22,616 nt of DNA from Candidatus Avipropionibacterium avicola (lineage in GTDB: Bacteria > Actinomycetota > Actinomycetes > Propionibacteriales > Propionibacteriaceae): NCBI GenBank assembly GCA_018715445.1, contig DVLP01000245.1, positions 1-22,616 on the forward strand, in the 5' to 3' direction. The notes beneath the pieces were generated by a model. It was given only the letters and a program-made list of their open reading frames with translations. It ran no database searches and had not been told where the DNA came from. This document shows, piece after piece, positions 16,025 through 22,616 of this stretch (its first letter is position 1; the number at the start of each line of letters is the position of its first letter). A program made the translations under genes and the position numbers.

Positions 16025-16579
16025 GTGACCCAGCCGTCATCGCCCCACCTGATCGTCATCCGTGGCAACTCCTCGTCGGGCAAGTCCACCCTGGCCACCG
16101 AACTGCAGCACCGGCTCGGTCGTGGCGTGGCCAATGTCGGCCAGGACCACCTGCGTCGGGTCGTGCTGCGCGAGCACGACGTGCCCGACGGCGACAACAT
16201 CGCCCTGATCGAGCAGACGGTGCGTCACTGCCTGGCCATCCCGTACCACGTGATCGTGGAGGGCATCCTCCACGAGCCCCACTACGGTCCGATGCTGCGT
16301 CGCCTGCTCGACGAGCATGCCGGCCCGTCGCAGGTCTTCTACCTGGACGTGCCGTTCGAGGCGACCGTGGAACGGCACCGGACCAAGGACTTCGCTGCCG
16401 CAGTCTCGACCGAGCAACTGCGCAGTTGGTACCACGACCAGGACCTGCTCGGGGTGCCCGGCGAGGTCGTGATCGACGCCAGCCGGCCGTCGGCGGAAGT
16501 GCTGTCCGACGTGTTGGAGCGGATCGGTCCAGTTGATCCGTCTCTGGCGTCCCTGCGCGACGGCGCCCGCTTCCTCTGA
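16025..16579 (+). CDS. P-loop kinase / AAA-family ATPase (zeta-toxin-like fold)
   Basis: Predicted nucleotide-binding small kinase of 184 residues. Seen: Walker A GNSSSGKST at 14-22, NVGQDHLRR near 37-45, the Walker B-like strand YHVIVEGIL at 74-82, and an arginine-bearing lid-like region (VERHRTKDF, 115-123). The layout resembles the zeta-toxin/chloramphenicol phosphotransferase group, which phosphorylates small molecules or sugar nucleotides. The substrate cannot be told from sequence, and no antitoxin-like gene accompanies it, so a toxin role is not supported. The GTG at 16025 is chosen: GTGAGG lies 8 bases upstream and the P-loop follows at the normal distance; an in-frame GTG at 15980 would overlap the nuclease gene. 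It lies 10 bases after the nuclease stop and ends 3 bases from the convergent menD stop. Confidence 0.75.
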   Translation: MTQPSSPHLIVIRGNSSSGKSTLATELQHRLGRGVANVGQDHLRRVVLREHDVPDGDNIALIEQTVRHCLAIPYHVIVEGILHEPHYGPMLRRLLDEHAGPSQVFYLDVPFEATVERHRTKDFAAAVSTEQLRSWYHDQDLLGVPGEVVIDASRPSAEVLSDVLERIGPVDPSLASLRDGARFL

Positions 16580-16582
16580 GGA

Positions 16583-18253
16583 TCAGTCCACGGAGTCGGC
16601 GGCCAGCCGTTGCCAGCGGGCGGCCTGGCCGGGGCGATCGGTGCGGTCGACGCGGACCTCGATCACCTCGACACCGTTGATCGGGGCTGCCAGGACCTCG
16701 ACCAGCTGGTCCGCCCGCTCGACCCGGACGTGACTGGTGCCGCTCGTCGCACACAGCGCGGCGAGATCGGCGTGGTGGGCGGTGCCGAACAGTCGCTCGA
16801 AGGTGGCCGCCCGCTCCGGTCGGCCGTGTTCCAGGGTGGCGAAGATCGATCCGCCGTCGTCGTTGGCCACGACGTAGCGCAGGGCGGAGGGACGCGGCTC
16901 GTCCGGGCCGACGACCAGTCCGGTGCTGTCATGGAGGAAGGTGAGGTCTCCGCACAGGGCGGTGGTGTCCCGCTCCGGGTCGGCCAGGGCGATCCCGTAC
17001 GCGGTCGAGACGAATCCGTCGATCCCGGCCAGGCCACGGTTCGCATGGTGCTCCACCATCGCTTGCCCGGAAGCGAAGTCGACCAGGTCGACGTCGCGGA
17101 TAGGGTTCGACGCGCCGTGGGCCAAGACACCGGTGGCATGTGCCACGACGGCCCGTGCCAGGTGCAGCGGCGCCACCCCACCCGGACCGTGGTCGGGCTC
17201 GGCGGCAAGACCTTCGCCGAGTCGCCGATCGGCCCGCTGCCACTGCTCCAGGAGTCCAGGATCCGTGGCTGACAAGGAGAAATCGCCGACGACACGGGCG
17301 GCGTTGAGTCCGGGATCGATCCACTCACTCGACGGATCGACCACGGTCAGGTCGACATCGCGGCGCGCCAGCAGGCGCTGGACCGGGCGCGACAGGGTCG
17401 GGCGTCCGACCATCACGACGCGGCTGATCCGCTCCCCCAGCGCCGTGTCGAGCAACAGCCGGTAGGTCTGGATCGCCGTCGCGCCGTGCCGGGCGTTGCT
17501 GGACGGTTCGGCCAGCAACGGCACCCGGGCCGCGGCCGCCCGTTCGGCGACCTGACGCCCTCGTACCGGCGGCAGGTCACCGGCGACCACGACGGTCCCG
17601 GGATCGGGCGGGATCTGTGTGGGAGCAGGGATCGCGGGCCACTCACCCAGGTCGACGGCGGTGATCGACGATGCTGGCGCCTCGGTGACCCCGGGCACCA
17701 CCTCGGGAACCGACTCGGGCACCAGGGGGTCGACGAAGGCCACCTCGAGATGCACAGGGCCCGGGGTGGCTCCCCGCCGGCCGGTCGCTGCGCTGAGGGC
17801 CCGGGCCACCTGGAAGGCCCACGCCCGTGGCGCATCCTCGGTGGCCGTCAGGCGGGCATCGGTGCGGACGTGGCGGCCGAACAGAGCGAGCTGGTCGGTG
17901 GTCTGGTTCGCACCGGTGTGGAGCATGGTGGCCGGACGGTCGGCGGTGATCGCGACCAGCGGGATGCGGGAGTGGTGGGCCTCCAGCACCGCGGGGAGCA
18001 GGTTGGCGGCAGCGGTCCCGGAGGTCGTGACCACGCCCACCGGTCGACCGGTGCCCCGGGCCAGACCCAGCGCGAGGAAGCCGGCACCCCGCTCGTCGAT
18101 GCGGACGTGCAGGCGCAGTCGGTCGCGGCGCTGCCAGGCGGCGTAGGCGATCGGGGCGCTGCGCGATCCGGGCGCCAGCACCAGATCGGTCATGCCCTGG
18201 GCGATCAGCTGGTCCACCAGGACGGTGGCCAGGTGTTGCGAGGGTGGGGTCAT
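16583..18253 (-). CDS. menD: 2-succinyl-5-enolpyruvyl-6-hydroxy-3-cyclohexene-1-carboxylate synthase
   Basis: Thiamine-diphosphate enzyme that joins isochorismate and 2-oxoglutarate (with loss of CO2) to give SEPHCHC, the second step of menaquinone synthesis. It has 556 residues, typical. Seen: LVLAPGSRSAPIA at 24-36, the ThDP-activating glutamate E54 in RIDERGAGFLALG, TTSGTAAANLLPAV at 76-89, TADRPATMLHTGANQT at 103-118, SNPIRD at 382-387, and the ThDP/Mg segment GDLTFLHD at 435-442 with NDDGGSIF at 464-471. The ATG overlaps the menC stop (ATGA), so it is translated from the menC-menD mRNA. All expected catalytic features are present. Confidence 0.97.
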   Translation of the reverse strand: MTPPSQHLATVLVDQLIAQGMTDLVLAPGSRSAPIAYAAWQRRDRLRLHVRIDERGAGFLALGLARGTGRPVGVVTTSGTAAANLLPAVLEAHHSRIPLVAITADRPATMLHTGANQTTDQLALFGRHVRTDARLTATEDAPRAWAFQVARALSAATGRRGATPGPVHLEVAFVDPLVPESVPEVVPGVTEAPASSITAVDLGEWPAIPAPTQIPPDPGTVVVAGDLPPVRGRQVAERAAAARVPLLAEPSSNARHGATAIQTYRLLLDTALGERISRVVMVGRPTLSRPVQRLLARRDVDLTVVDPSSEWIDPGLNAARVVGDFSLSATDPGLLEQWQRADRRLGEGLAAEPDHGPGGVAPLHLARAVVAHATGVLAHGASNPIRDVDLVDFASGQAMVEHHANRGLAGIDGFVSTAYGIALADPERDTTALCGDLTFLHDSTGLVVGPDEPRPSALRYVVANDDGGSIFATLEHGRPERAATFERLFGTAHHADLAALCATSGTSHVRVERADQLVEVLAAPINGVEVIEVRVDRTDRPGQAARWQRLAADSVD

Positions 18254-19227
18254 CGCGGATCAGCCCTCCTCAGGGTGGCCTCGAGCCGGTCCTGCCAGAA
18301 CCTGATCCGCTCCGGCGCGGCCCGATGTCGGTCCACCAGCGCCGGATCGGGTGCGATCCGCCCGACCGGAAGGCTGCCGTCGCTGGCGAGCAGGGGGTCG
18401 GCGACGACGTCCTGGGTCAGCAGGGCTGCGGTGTTGAGGCCGCAGGCGTAGGGCAGCTCGGGCAGCGCCGCCGCACAGGCCAGGCCGGCCGCCAGGCCCA
18501 CCGAGGTCTCCAGGGCCGAGGAGATCACCACCGGCATCGGGAGCCGCTCGGCCCAGGCGAGGCAGGCCCGGATGCCGCCGAGGGGTTGCACCTTGAGCAC
18601 GGCGACATCGGCCGCCTCCAGCTCGACGACCCGCCACGGATCGTCGCTGCGGCGGATCGACTCGTCGGCAGCAATCGCGACGTCGACCCCGGACCGGGCG
18701 AGTCGGCGCCGCAGCGTGGCCAACTCGGTGACCTCGGCGCAGGGCTGCTCGACGTACTCCAGGTCGTGGCGGGCCAGCACGCGCAGGCGCCGTTCGGCCT
18801 CGTCCACATCCCAGGCCCCGTTGGCATCGACGCGGACTCGCCCGCCCGGACCGAGCGCATCGCGGACGGCCTCCAGCCGTGCCAGGTCGTCGGCCTCGGA
18901 CTGACCGGGGTCGGCGATCTTGACCTTCGCGGTGCGACAGCCACTGTCGGCGGTGATCCGGTGGGCGGTGACCGGGTCGACGGCCGGGACGGTGCAGTTG
19001 ACCGGGACCCGGTCGCGCACCGGGGACGGTGCCTCGGTGGTGGCCCACTCGACGCAGGCCTGCCACCACGGGACGATCTCGTCGCCGTGGTAGTCGAGGA
19101 AGGGGGACCACTCCGCCCAGCCGGCCGGACCGTGGGCGAGCAGCACCTCGCGGTGGGTGATGCCGCGGAACCGTGTCCGCATCGGCAACGACACCACCGT
19201 CACCTCGTCCGGTCTCCAATCGGGCAC
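18250..19227 (-). CDS. menC: o-Succinylbenzoate synthase
   Basis: Enolase-superfamily dehydratase converting SHCHC to o-succinylbenzoate. It has 325 residues. Seen: the KxK pair K101/K103 (TAKVKIAD), the metal ligands D134 (RVDANGAW), E160 (EYVEQP) and D188 (ADES), and the second catalytic lysine K212 (LKVQPLGGI), the full set expected for MenC. The GTG start at 19227 is set by a TAGGGT -10 box 6 bases upstream; no SD sequence is evident. First gene of the menC-menD unit, divergent from menE across a 92-base region with 22-bp repeats. Confidence 0.95.
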   Translation of the reverse strand: MPDWRPDEVTVVSLPMRTRFRGITHREVLLAHGPAGWAEWSPFLDYHGDEIVPWWQACVEWATTEAPSPVRDRVPVNCTVPAVDPVTAHRITADSGCRTAKVKIADPGQSEADDLARLEAVRDALGPGGRVRVDANGAWDVDEAERRLRVLARHDLEYVEQPCAEVTELATLRRRLARSGVDVAIAADESIRRSDDPWRVVELEAADVAVLKVQPLGGIRACLAWAERLPMPVVISSALETSVGLAAGLACAAALPELPYACGLNTAALLTQDVVADPLLASDGSLPVGRIAPDPALVDRHRAAPERIRFWQDRLEATLRRADPR

Positions 19228-19233
19228 CGGTCC

Positions 19234-19239
19234 ACCCTA
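19234..19239 (-). promoter_or_regulatory. -10 box of leaderless type for menC-menD
   Basis: TAGGGT on the minus strand, 6 bases before the GTG at 19227. A -35 box would fall at about 19257-19262, inside the first copy of the 22-bp-period repeat, and is not consensus-like. Confidence 0.5.
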
Positions 19240-19257
19240 TCGGGCCGCCGGCCGGCC

Positions 19258-19320
19258 GCTTCGTACCCGCCGGCAGGCTGCTTCGTACCCGCCGGCAGGA
19301 CGCTTCGTACACTGCGGGAG
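19258..19320. repeat. Three-copy repeat with 22-bp period between menC and menE promoters
   Basis: GCTTCGTACCCGCCGGCAG occurs perfectly at 19258-19276 and 19280-19298. A degenerate third copy at 19302-19320 keeps GCTTCGTAC and then diverges to include the menE -10 box and the first base of its start codon. The period of 22 places the copies on about the same helix face. A weak fourth match (shared CCGCCGGC) may lie at 19236-19254. It is either a regulator-binding array or recent slippage. Confidence 0.75.
19308..19313 (+). promoter_or_regulatory. -10 box of leaderless type for menE-menA
   Basis: TACACT, 6 bases before the GTG at 19320, lying inside the third repeat copy where that copy departs from the other two. 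The -35 position (about 19285-19290) falls inside repeat copy 2 and is not TTGACA-like. Confidence 0.5.
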
Positions 19321-20441
19321 TGCCCATGATCCGTCCCGTCGCGCCCGACGACATCGCCACGGCCCTGGCCGCGACGCTGTCCGGCGGTGACCCGATCGCC
19401 CCGGTGCCCGAGTCCGGGGCCGAGCCGATCCTGACGATGCTGCAGGCCCAGCGCCCGGCCGAGGTCGACGAGCTGGCGGTGGTGGTGGCGACCTCGGGCA
19501 GCACCGGCGTGCCGAAGGGCGTGCTGCTGACCCGGCCGGCCGTGGTGGCGGGAGTGGAGGCCACCCATGATCGTCTCGGCGGCCCCGGCGACTGGACCCT
19601 GGCGCTGCCGGAGCACTACGTGGCCGGGTTGATGGTGACGGCCCGGACCCTGGTGGCCGGCACGACCCTGCACCGGGCCGGTCCCCACCTCGACGACCTG
19701 CCCGAGACCGCTCACCCCTCCCGGCCGCAGTACCTGTCGCTCGTCCCGACCCAACTGGTCCGCGCGCTCGAGCGACCCGAGGTGATGGCTCGACTGGCGC
19801 GCTACGACGCGATCCTGGTCGGCGGGGCGGCCAGCTCCGCCGATCTGCTCGAGCGGGCCCGCACGCGTGGGTTGCGGATCGTGACCACGTACGGGATGTC
19901 GGAGACCTGTGGTGGCTGCGTGTACGACGGCCAACCCCTGGCCGGGGTGGAGCTGCGGGTCGACACCACCGCACCGATCGCCATCCGGGGTCCCATGCTG
20001 TTCTCCGGCTACCGGGGCCGAGCCGACCTGACCGCCGAGGCGCTGCAGGACGGGTGGCTGGTCACCCGCGACCGCGGGCGGATCGTCGACGGTCGCCTCG
20101 AGGTGCTGGGGCGTCTCGACGACATCGTGATCAGTGGCGGGGTCAATGTCGACCTGGCCGAGGTCGAGACCGTGGTCCGCCGGGTCGCCGCCGAGAAGCA
20201 TGACCACCCGGTCGAGGTGGCCGTGGTCGGGGTGCCCGACCCGGAGTGGGGCACCCGGGTGGTGGCCGTCAGCGAGTCCCCGCTGACCCGGGAGGACCTG
20301 TCCGGTGACCTGTCCGGGGCCCGACTGCCACGACAGGTCGAGACCAGGAATCGTCTCCCCCGCACCCGGAGTGGCAAGATCGACCGGCAGCGGTTGCTCG
20401 CCGAGCTCGCCGCCCAGCCCGAGCGAGTGGAGGACCGATGA
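19320..20441 (+). CDS. menE: o-Succinylbenzoate-CoA ligase
   Basis: Acyl-adenylate-forming enzyme that activates o-succinylbenzoate to its CoA ester. It has 373 residues, the short form usual in actinobacteria. Seen: the AMP-binding P-loop VVATSGSTGVPKGVLLT at 55-71, VGGAASSADLLERA, TTYGMSETCGGCVYDG, the linker aspartate region TRDRGR, GRLDDIVISGGVNVDLAEVE, and the C-terminal catalytic lysine in PRTRSGKIDRQ. The start is set at the GTG at 19320 because a TACACT box ends 6 bases before it; the ATG at 19326 (two codons on) is the alternative. The 3' end overlaps menA (ATGA). OSB specificity rests on the neighbours menC, menD and menA. Confidence 0.93.
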   Translation: MPMIRPVAPDDIATALAATLSGGDPIAPVPESGAEPILTMLQAQRPAEVDELAVVVATSGSTGVPKGVLLTRPAVVAGVEATHDRLGGPGDWTLALPEHYVAGLMVTARTLVAGTTLHRAGPHLDDLPETAHPSRPQYLSLVPTQLVRALERPEVMARLARYDAILVGGAASSADLLERARTRGLRIVTTYGMSETCGGCVYDGQPLAGVELRVDTTAPIAIRGPMLFSGYRGRADLTAEALQDGWLVTRDRGRIVDGRLEVLGRLDDIVISGGVNVDLAEVETVVRRVAAEKHDHPVEVAVVGVPDPEWGTRVVAVSESPLTREDLSGDLSGARLPRQVETRNRLPRTRSGKIDRQRLLAELAAQPERVEDR

Positions 20442-21313
20442 CGACGGTGGCCGAATGGGTCGAGGGTGCCCGCCCCCGTACCCTTCCTGCCGCGTTCTCC
20501 CCCGTCATCGCCGGCACCGGGATCGCTGCCGCGACCGGTGGCGTCGCCGTCGTCCCCGCCCTACTGGCGCTGGTCGTGAGCGTGGCGTTGCAGATCGGGG
20601 TGAACTACGCCAACGACTACTCCGACGGGATCCGCGGCACCGACGCCGATCGGGTCGGACCGATGCGGCTGGTCGGCTCCGGCGCCGCGCCCGCCGCCAC
20701 GGTCAAGCGGGCCGCCTTCGCCTGTTTCGCGGTCGCGGCCGTCGCCGGGCTGGTGATCGTGGTGATCACCCAGCTGTGGTGGCTGCTCGCTGTCGGCGTC
20801 GCCTGCATCCTGGCGGCCTGGTTCTACACCGGCGGCACCCATCCGTACGGCTACCACGGCCTGGGCGAGGTCTTCGTCTTCGTCTTCTTCGGTCTGGTGG
20901 CGGTCTGCGGTACGACCCTGGTGCAGACCGGCGGCATCGGATGGGCCGCACTCGGCGCTGCGGTGGCCGTCGGTGCCCTGGCCTGCGCCATCCTGGTGGC
21001 CAACAACCTGCGTGATCTCGCCGGTGACCGCGAGTCCGGCAAGCGCACCTTGGCCACCCGACTGGGCGATCGCGGGACCCGCGCGTTCTACCTGGGGTTG
21101 CTGCTGCTGGCCGCGGCAGCGATCGTCACGGTCGCCACCCTGGTCAGCTGGTGGTGCCTGCTGGGACTGGCCTTCGCCCTGGTGTGCCTGCCTGCGATCA
21201 GGGTCGTGCTCCGTGGCGGGGTGGGCCGTGACCTCATCACCGTGCTCAAGGTGACCGGGATCGCCGAACTGGTCGCCGCGGTCGGGATGGCCGTCGGCTG
21301 CCTGCTGCTGTGA
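20438..21313 (+). CDS. menA: 1,4-Dihydroxy-2-naphthoate polyprenyltransferase
   Basis: Membrane prenyltransferase of the UbiA superfamily that attaches the polyprenyl chain to DHNA, giving demethylmenaquinone, the substrate of MenG. It has 291 residues with about eight or nine hydrophobic helices. Seen: the first diphosphate/Mg motif NYANDYSDGIRGTD at 56-69, and the second, NNLRDLAGDRESGKRTLATR at 189-208, both diagnostic of MenA. The ATG overlaps the menE stop (ATGA) with GGAGG 5 bases upstream, so it is coupled to menE. No oddities. Confidence 0.96.
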   Translation: MTTVAEWVEGARPRTLPAAFSPVIAGTGIAAATGGVAVVPALLALVVSVALQIGVNYANDYSDGIRGTDADRVGPMRLVGSGAAPAATVKRAAFACFAVAAVAGLVIVVITQLWWLLAVGVACILAAWFYTGGTHPYGYHGLGEVFVFVFFGLVAVCGTTLVQTGGIGWAALGAAVAVGALACAILVANNLRDLAGDRESGKRTLATRLGDRGTRAFYLGLLLLAAAAIVTVATLVSWWCLLGLAFALVCLPAIRVVLRGGVGRDLITVLKVTGIAELVAAVGMAVGCLLL

Positions 21314-21330
21314 CCCTTGACGCCGAACAC

Positions 21331-21336
21331 TAGACT
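21331..21336 (+). promoter_or_regulatory. -10 box of leaderless type for the small membrane protein
   Basis: TAGACT, 6 bases before the ATG at 21343, in the 29-base gap after menA. It allows the small gene its own transcript, though readthrough from menA is possible. Confidence 0.45.
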
Positions 21337-21342
21337 GACGCC

Positions 21343-21591
21343 ATGATCCGCTACCTTCCGCTGATCATCATCGGGCTGCTGATGATCTACTGCGTGGTGG
21401 AAGTTGCCCAGGCCCCCGCCGGTGCCGTACGGGTCATGCCGAAATGGATGTGGGCGGTCGCGGTGATCTGCGCCCCGTTGATCGGCTCGATCTGTTGGCT
21501 GGTGTGGGGACGCCCCACCCGTGAGACCCTCGGCCAGGGCCGCAGCTACGTCGGCCCCGACGACGACCCGGACTTCCTGCGCAAGCTCTGA
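21343..21591 (+). CDS. Small membrane protein, PLDc_N-like (phospholipase D N-terminal-type domain)
   Basis: An 82-residue protein with two predicted transmembrane helices (about 4-24 and 36-55), the second ending in the pattern ICWLVWGRP, followed by an acidic cytoplasmic tail (YVGPDDDPDFLRKL). The two-helix layout with a conserved W...GRP resembles the short PLDc_N domain found alone in many actinobacterial membrane proteins; there is no nuclease or lipase domain. Function is unknown. It follows menA by 29 bases and may be co-transcribed, but a TAGACT box suggests its own start. Convergent with the APH-like gene, with 12 bases between the stops. Confidence 0.75.
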   Translation: MIRYLPLIIIGLLMIYCVVEVAQAPAGAVRVMPKWMWAVAVICAPLIGSICWLVWGRPTRETLGQGRSYVGPDDDPDFLRKL

Positions 21592-21603
21592 TCCCCGACA
21601 GCC

Positions 21604-22545
21604 TCACCAACGGGCCATCACCGCGTACGGCGGATGGTGCAGGTGCTGCGGTGACATCTGCCACCCGGTGAGGGCGGCGACGGCCTGGACCTGGGCACAG
21701 CTGCGGACCAGGTCGCGATCAGCACCGGTGACCTCACAGAGCTGGTCGACCCGACGACGCAGGGCCCGATCAGGGTCGCCGGTCGCGGCGACGTCAGCCC
21801 AGCGGTTGCGCAGCATCGGGACCGGCTCCCACTCGATGATCCCGTTCACCGCGCTCGGATCGATCCCCACCCAGGCAGGGCTCTCGCCGGCGCGGGTGTG
21901 CAGCACGTTCAGGAAGTGACAGTCGGCGTGCAAGGTCCGACGACGATCGGGATCGGCGGCGACGATGCGCACCTCGGCCAGCCGACTGCGGGCCCGCTCG
22001 ACCAGCAGCCGGTCGAGTGATCCGTTGTCCTGCAGGGATCCGACCATCTCGTCGAGCTCATCGACCAGATCGGGCAGTCCCTCGGTCGCCCGCACCGGTG
22101 CGATGCCGGCGAGCAGTTCAGCGATGACAGTCACGGCCTCGTCGACATCGCCGTGGTGCTCCAGCGACCGGTCGGGATCGAGCCGGGGCAACACCATCGC
22201 CCGCTCGGCCACATCGAATGCCAAGGCCGTCACCATCCGGACCGGAACCTGTCCGACCATTCGGCCCTGTCCAGCGCTGCGAGCAAAGGCTGCCAGGGCA
22301 CGCGACTCACCCTCGGTCCAGCCGACCGGCGGCGAGACCTTCAGCACGGCCGGGACGCCGTCGCGAAGACGGACCGGCCAGACGACCCCGGTCCAGCCGT
22401 GCATTGCGGCACCGTCCGGACTGAGCTGCCAGCGCTCGGCGCAGCGAGCCGCGGTCACCGAGAGCTGCGGAAACCACTGATCGACCTTCGGCCACTGCTG
22501 CACGTACCGCCGGAAGCTGGTCGGGACGGCCCACGGATCGATCAC
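21604..22545 (-). CDS. Aminoglycoside/hydroxyurea phosphotransferase-like kinase (APH_6_hur type)
   Basis: Predicted small-molecule kinase of the protein-kinase-like APH fold, 313 residues. Seen: AVLKVS with the ATP-binding lysine near K69, the paired glutamate region TEGESRAL (E80), the catalytic loop LHADCHFLNVL at 205-215 (D208, N213), the metal-binding D229 in GIDPSAVNG, and EWEPVPMLRNRW, which is characteristic of the streptomycin 6-phosphotransferase/hydroxyurea group. Many such genes are chromosomal and confer no resistance; the real substrate is unknown. The GTG at 22545 is supported by a promoter (TTGACC, 17-base spacer, AAGGCT) ending 6 bases upstream, which suggests a leaderless mRNA. 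Confidence 0.8.
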   Translation of the reverse strand: MIDPWAVPTSFRRYVQQWPKVDQWFPQLSVTAARCAERWQLSPDGAAMHGWTGVVWPVRLRDGVPAVLKVSPPVGWTEGESRALAAFARSAGQGRMVGQVPVRMVTALAFDVAERAMVLPRLDPDRSLEHHGDVDEAVTVIAELLAGIAPVRATEGLPDLVDELDEMVGSLQDNGSLDRLLVERARSRLAEVRIVAADPDRRRTLHADCHFLNVLHTRAGESPAWVGIDPSAVNGIIEWEPVPMLRNRWADVAATGDPDRALRRRVDQLCEVTGADRDLVRSCAQVQAVAALTGWQMSPQHLHHPPYAVMARW

Positions 22546-22551
22546 CGGAGC

Positions 22552-22580
22552 AGCCTTGCCGACCGGTGGTCGGGGGTCAA
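22552..22580 (-). promoter_or_regulatory. Sigma70-type promoter for the APH-like gene
   Basis: On the minus strand: TTGACC (22575-22580), a 17-base spacer, AAGGCT (22552-22557), then 6 bases to the GTG start. This is the only promoter in the window with a good -35 at ideal spacing. Confidence 0.6.
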
Positions 22581-22616
22581 CCGTCTTTCACCCCTCGACG
22601 AGCTCGGGGGTCGGGA

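Noticed and set aside
16025-16579. Toxin-antitoxin module
   Set aside because: The kinase resembles zeta toxins only in general fold; no antitoxin-sized partner overlaps or adjoins it.
19258-19320. 22-bp-period repeat as a short CRISPR array
   Set aside because: The intervals between copies are only 3 bases, so there are no spacers; it lies in a divergent promoter region.
22590-22611. ACCCC...GGGGT hairpin at the right edge as a terminator
   Set aside because: The stem is about 5-6 bp with a 10-base loop and no T run, and the neighbouring gene lies outside the window, so function cannot be judged.

Overview
The window reads as chromosomal DNA of a high-GC actinobacterium (Actinomycetota). 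The evidence is strong G/C at third codon positions, frequent GTG starts, ATGA/GTGA stop-start overlaps, an actinobacterial-type NuoABCDEFG order, and an extended menaquinone pathway with a MenJ-like reductase. A propionibacterial relative is possible, but I cannot place it from sequence reading alone. No rRNA, tRNA, CRISPR array, insertion sequence or phage gene was seen.

Positions 1-6789 (minus strand) hold the 5' part of a complex I operon, nuoA-B-C-D-E-F-G. NuoG is cut by the window edge. The genes are tightly coupled: nuoB to nuoG overlap by 1-4 bases and most have good Shine-Dalgarno sequences. Just upstream on the same strand lies a MenJ-like FAD reductase (6875-8185). Its leader carries a close match to a Rex (NADH/NAD+ sensor) operator, so the menaquinone-tailoring gene, and perhaps the nuo genes behind it, may respond to redox state.

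Positions 8414-21313 hold a menaquinone island split into several transcription units with unrelated genes between them: a cytoplasmic CE15-like esterase, a decayed gene tail, menF, a two-gene ABC transporter of unknown substrate, menG followed by a Cas4/YprB-like nuclease and a P-loop kinase, menC-menD, and menE-menA. MenF, MenD, MenC, MenE, MenA, MenG and MenJ are present; MenB and MenH are not in the window. Complex I passes electrons to menaquinone, so the two halves of the window are functionally linked. A small membrane protein and an aminoglycoside/hydroxyurea phosphotransferase-like kinase close the window.

A recurring feature is a TAnnnT (or near) -10 box 6-7 bases before an ATG/GTG at eight genes (esterase, menF, ABC ATPase, menG, menC, menE, small membrane protein, APH-like kinase). 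This suggests leaderless transcripts, in contrast to the SD-led nuo genes. Other points of interest are loss of all four cluster N7 ligands in NuoG, a 22-bp-period repeat between the menC and menE promoters, and the menG-nuclease-kinase operon, which is the best candidate here for an undescribed functional link.
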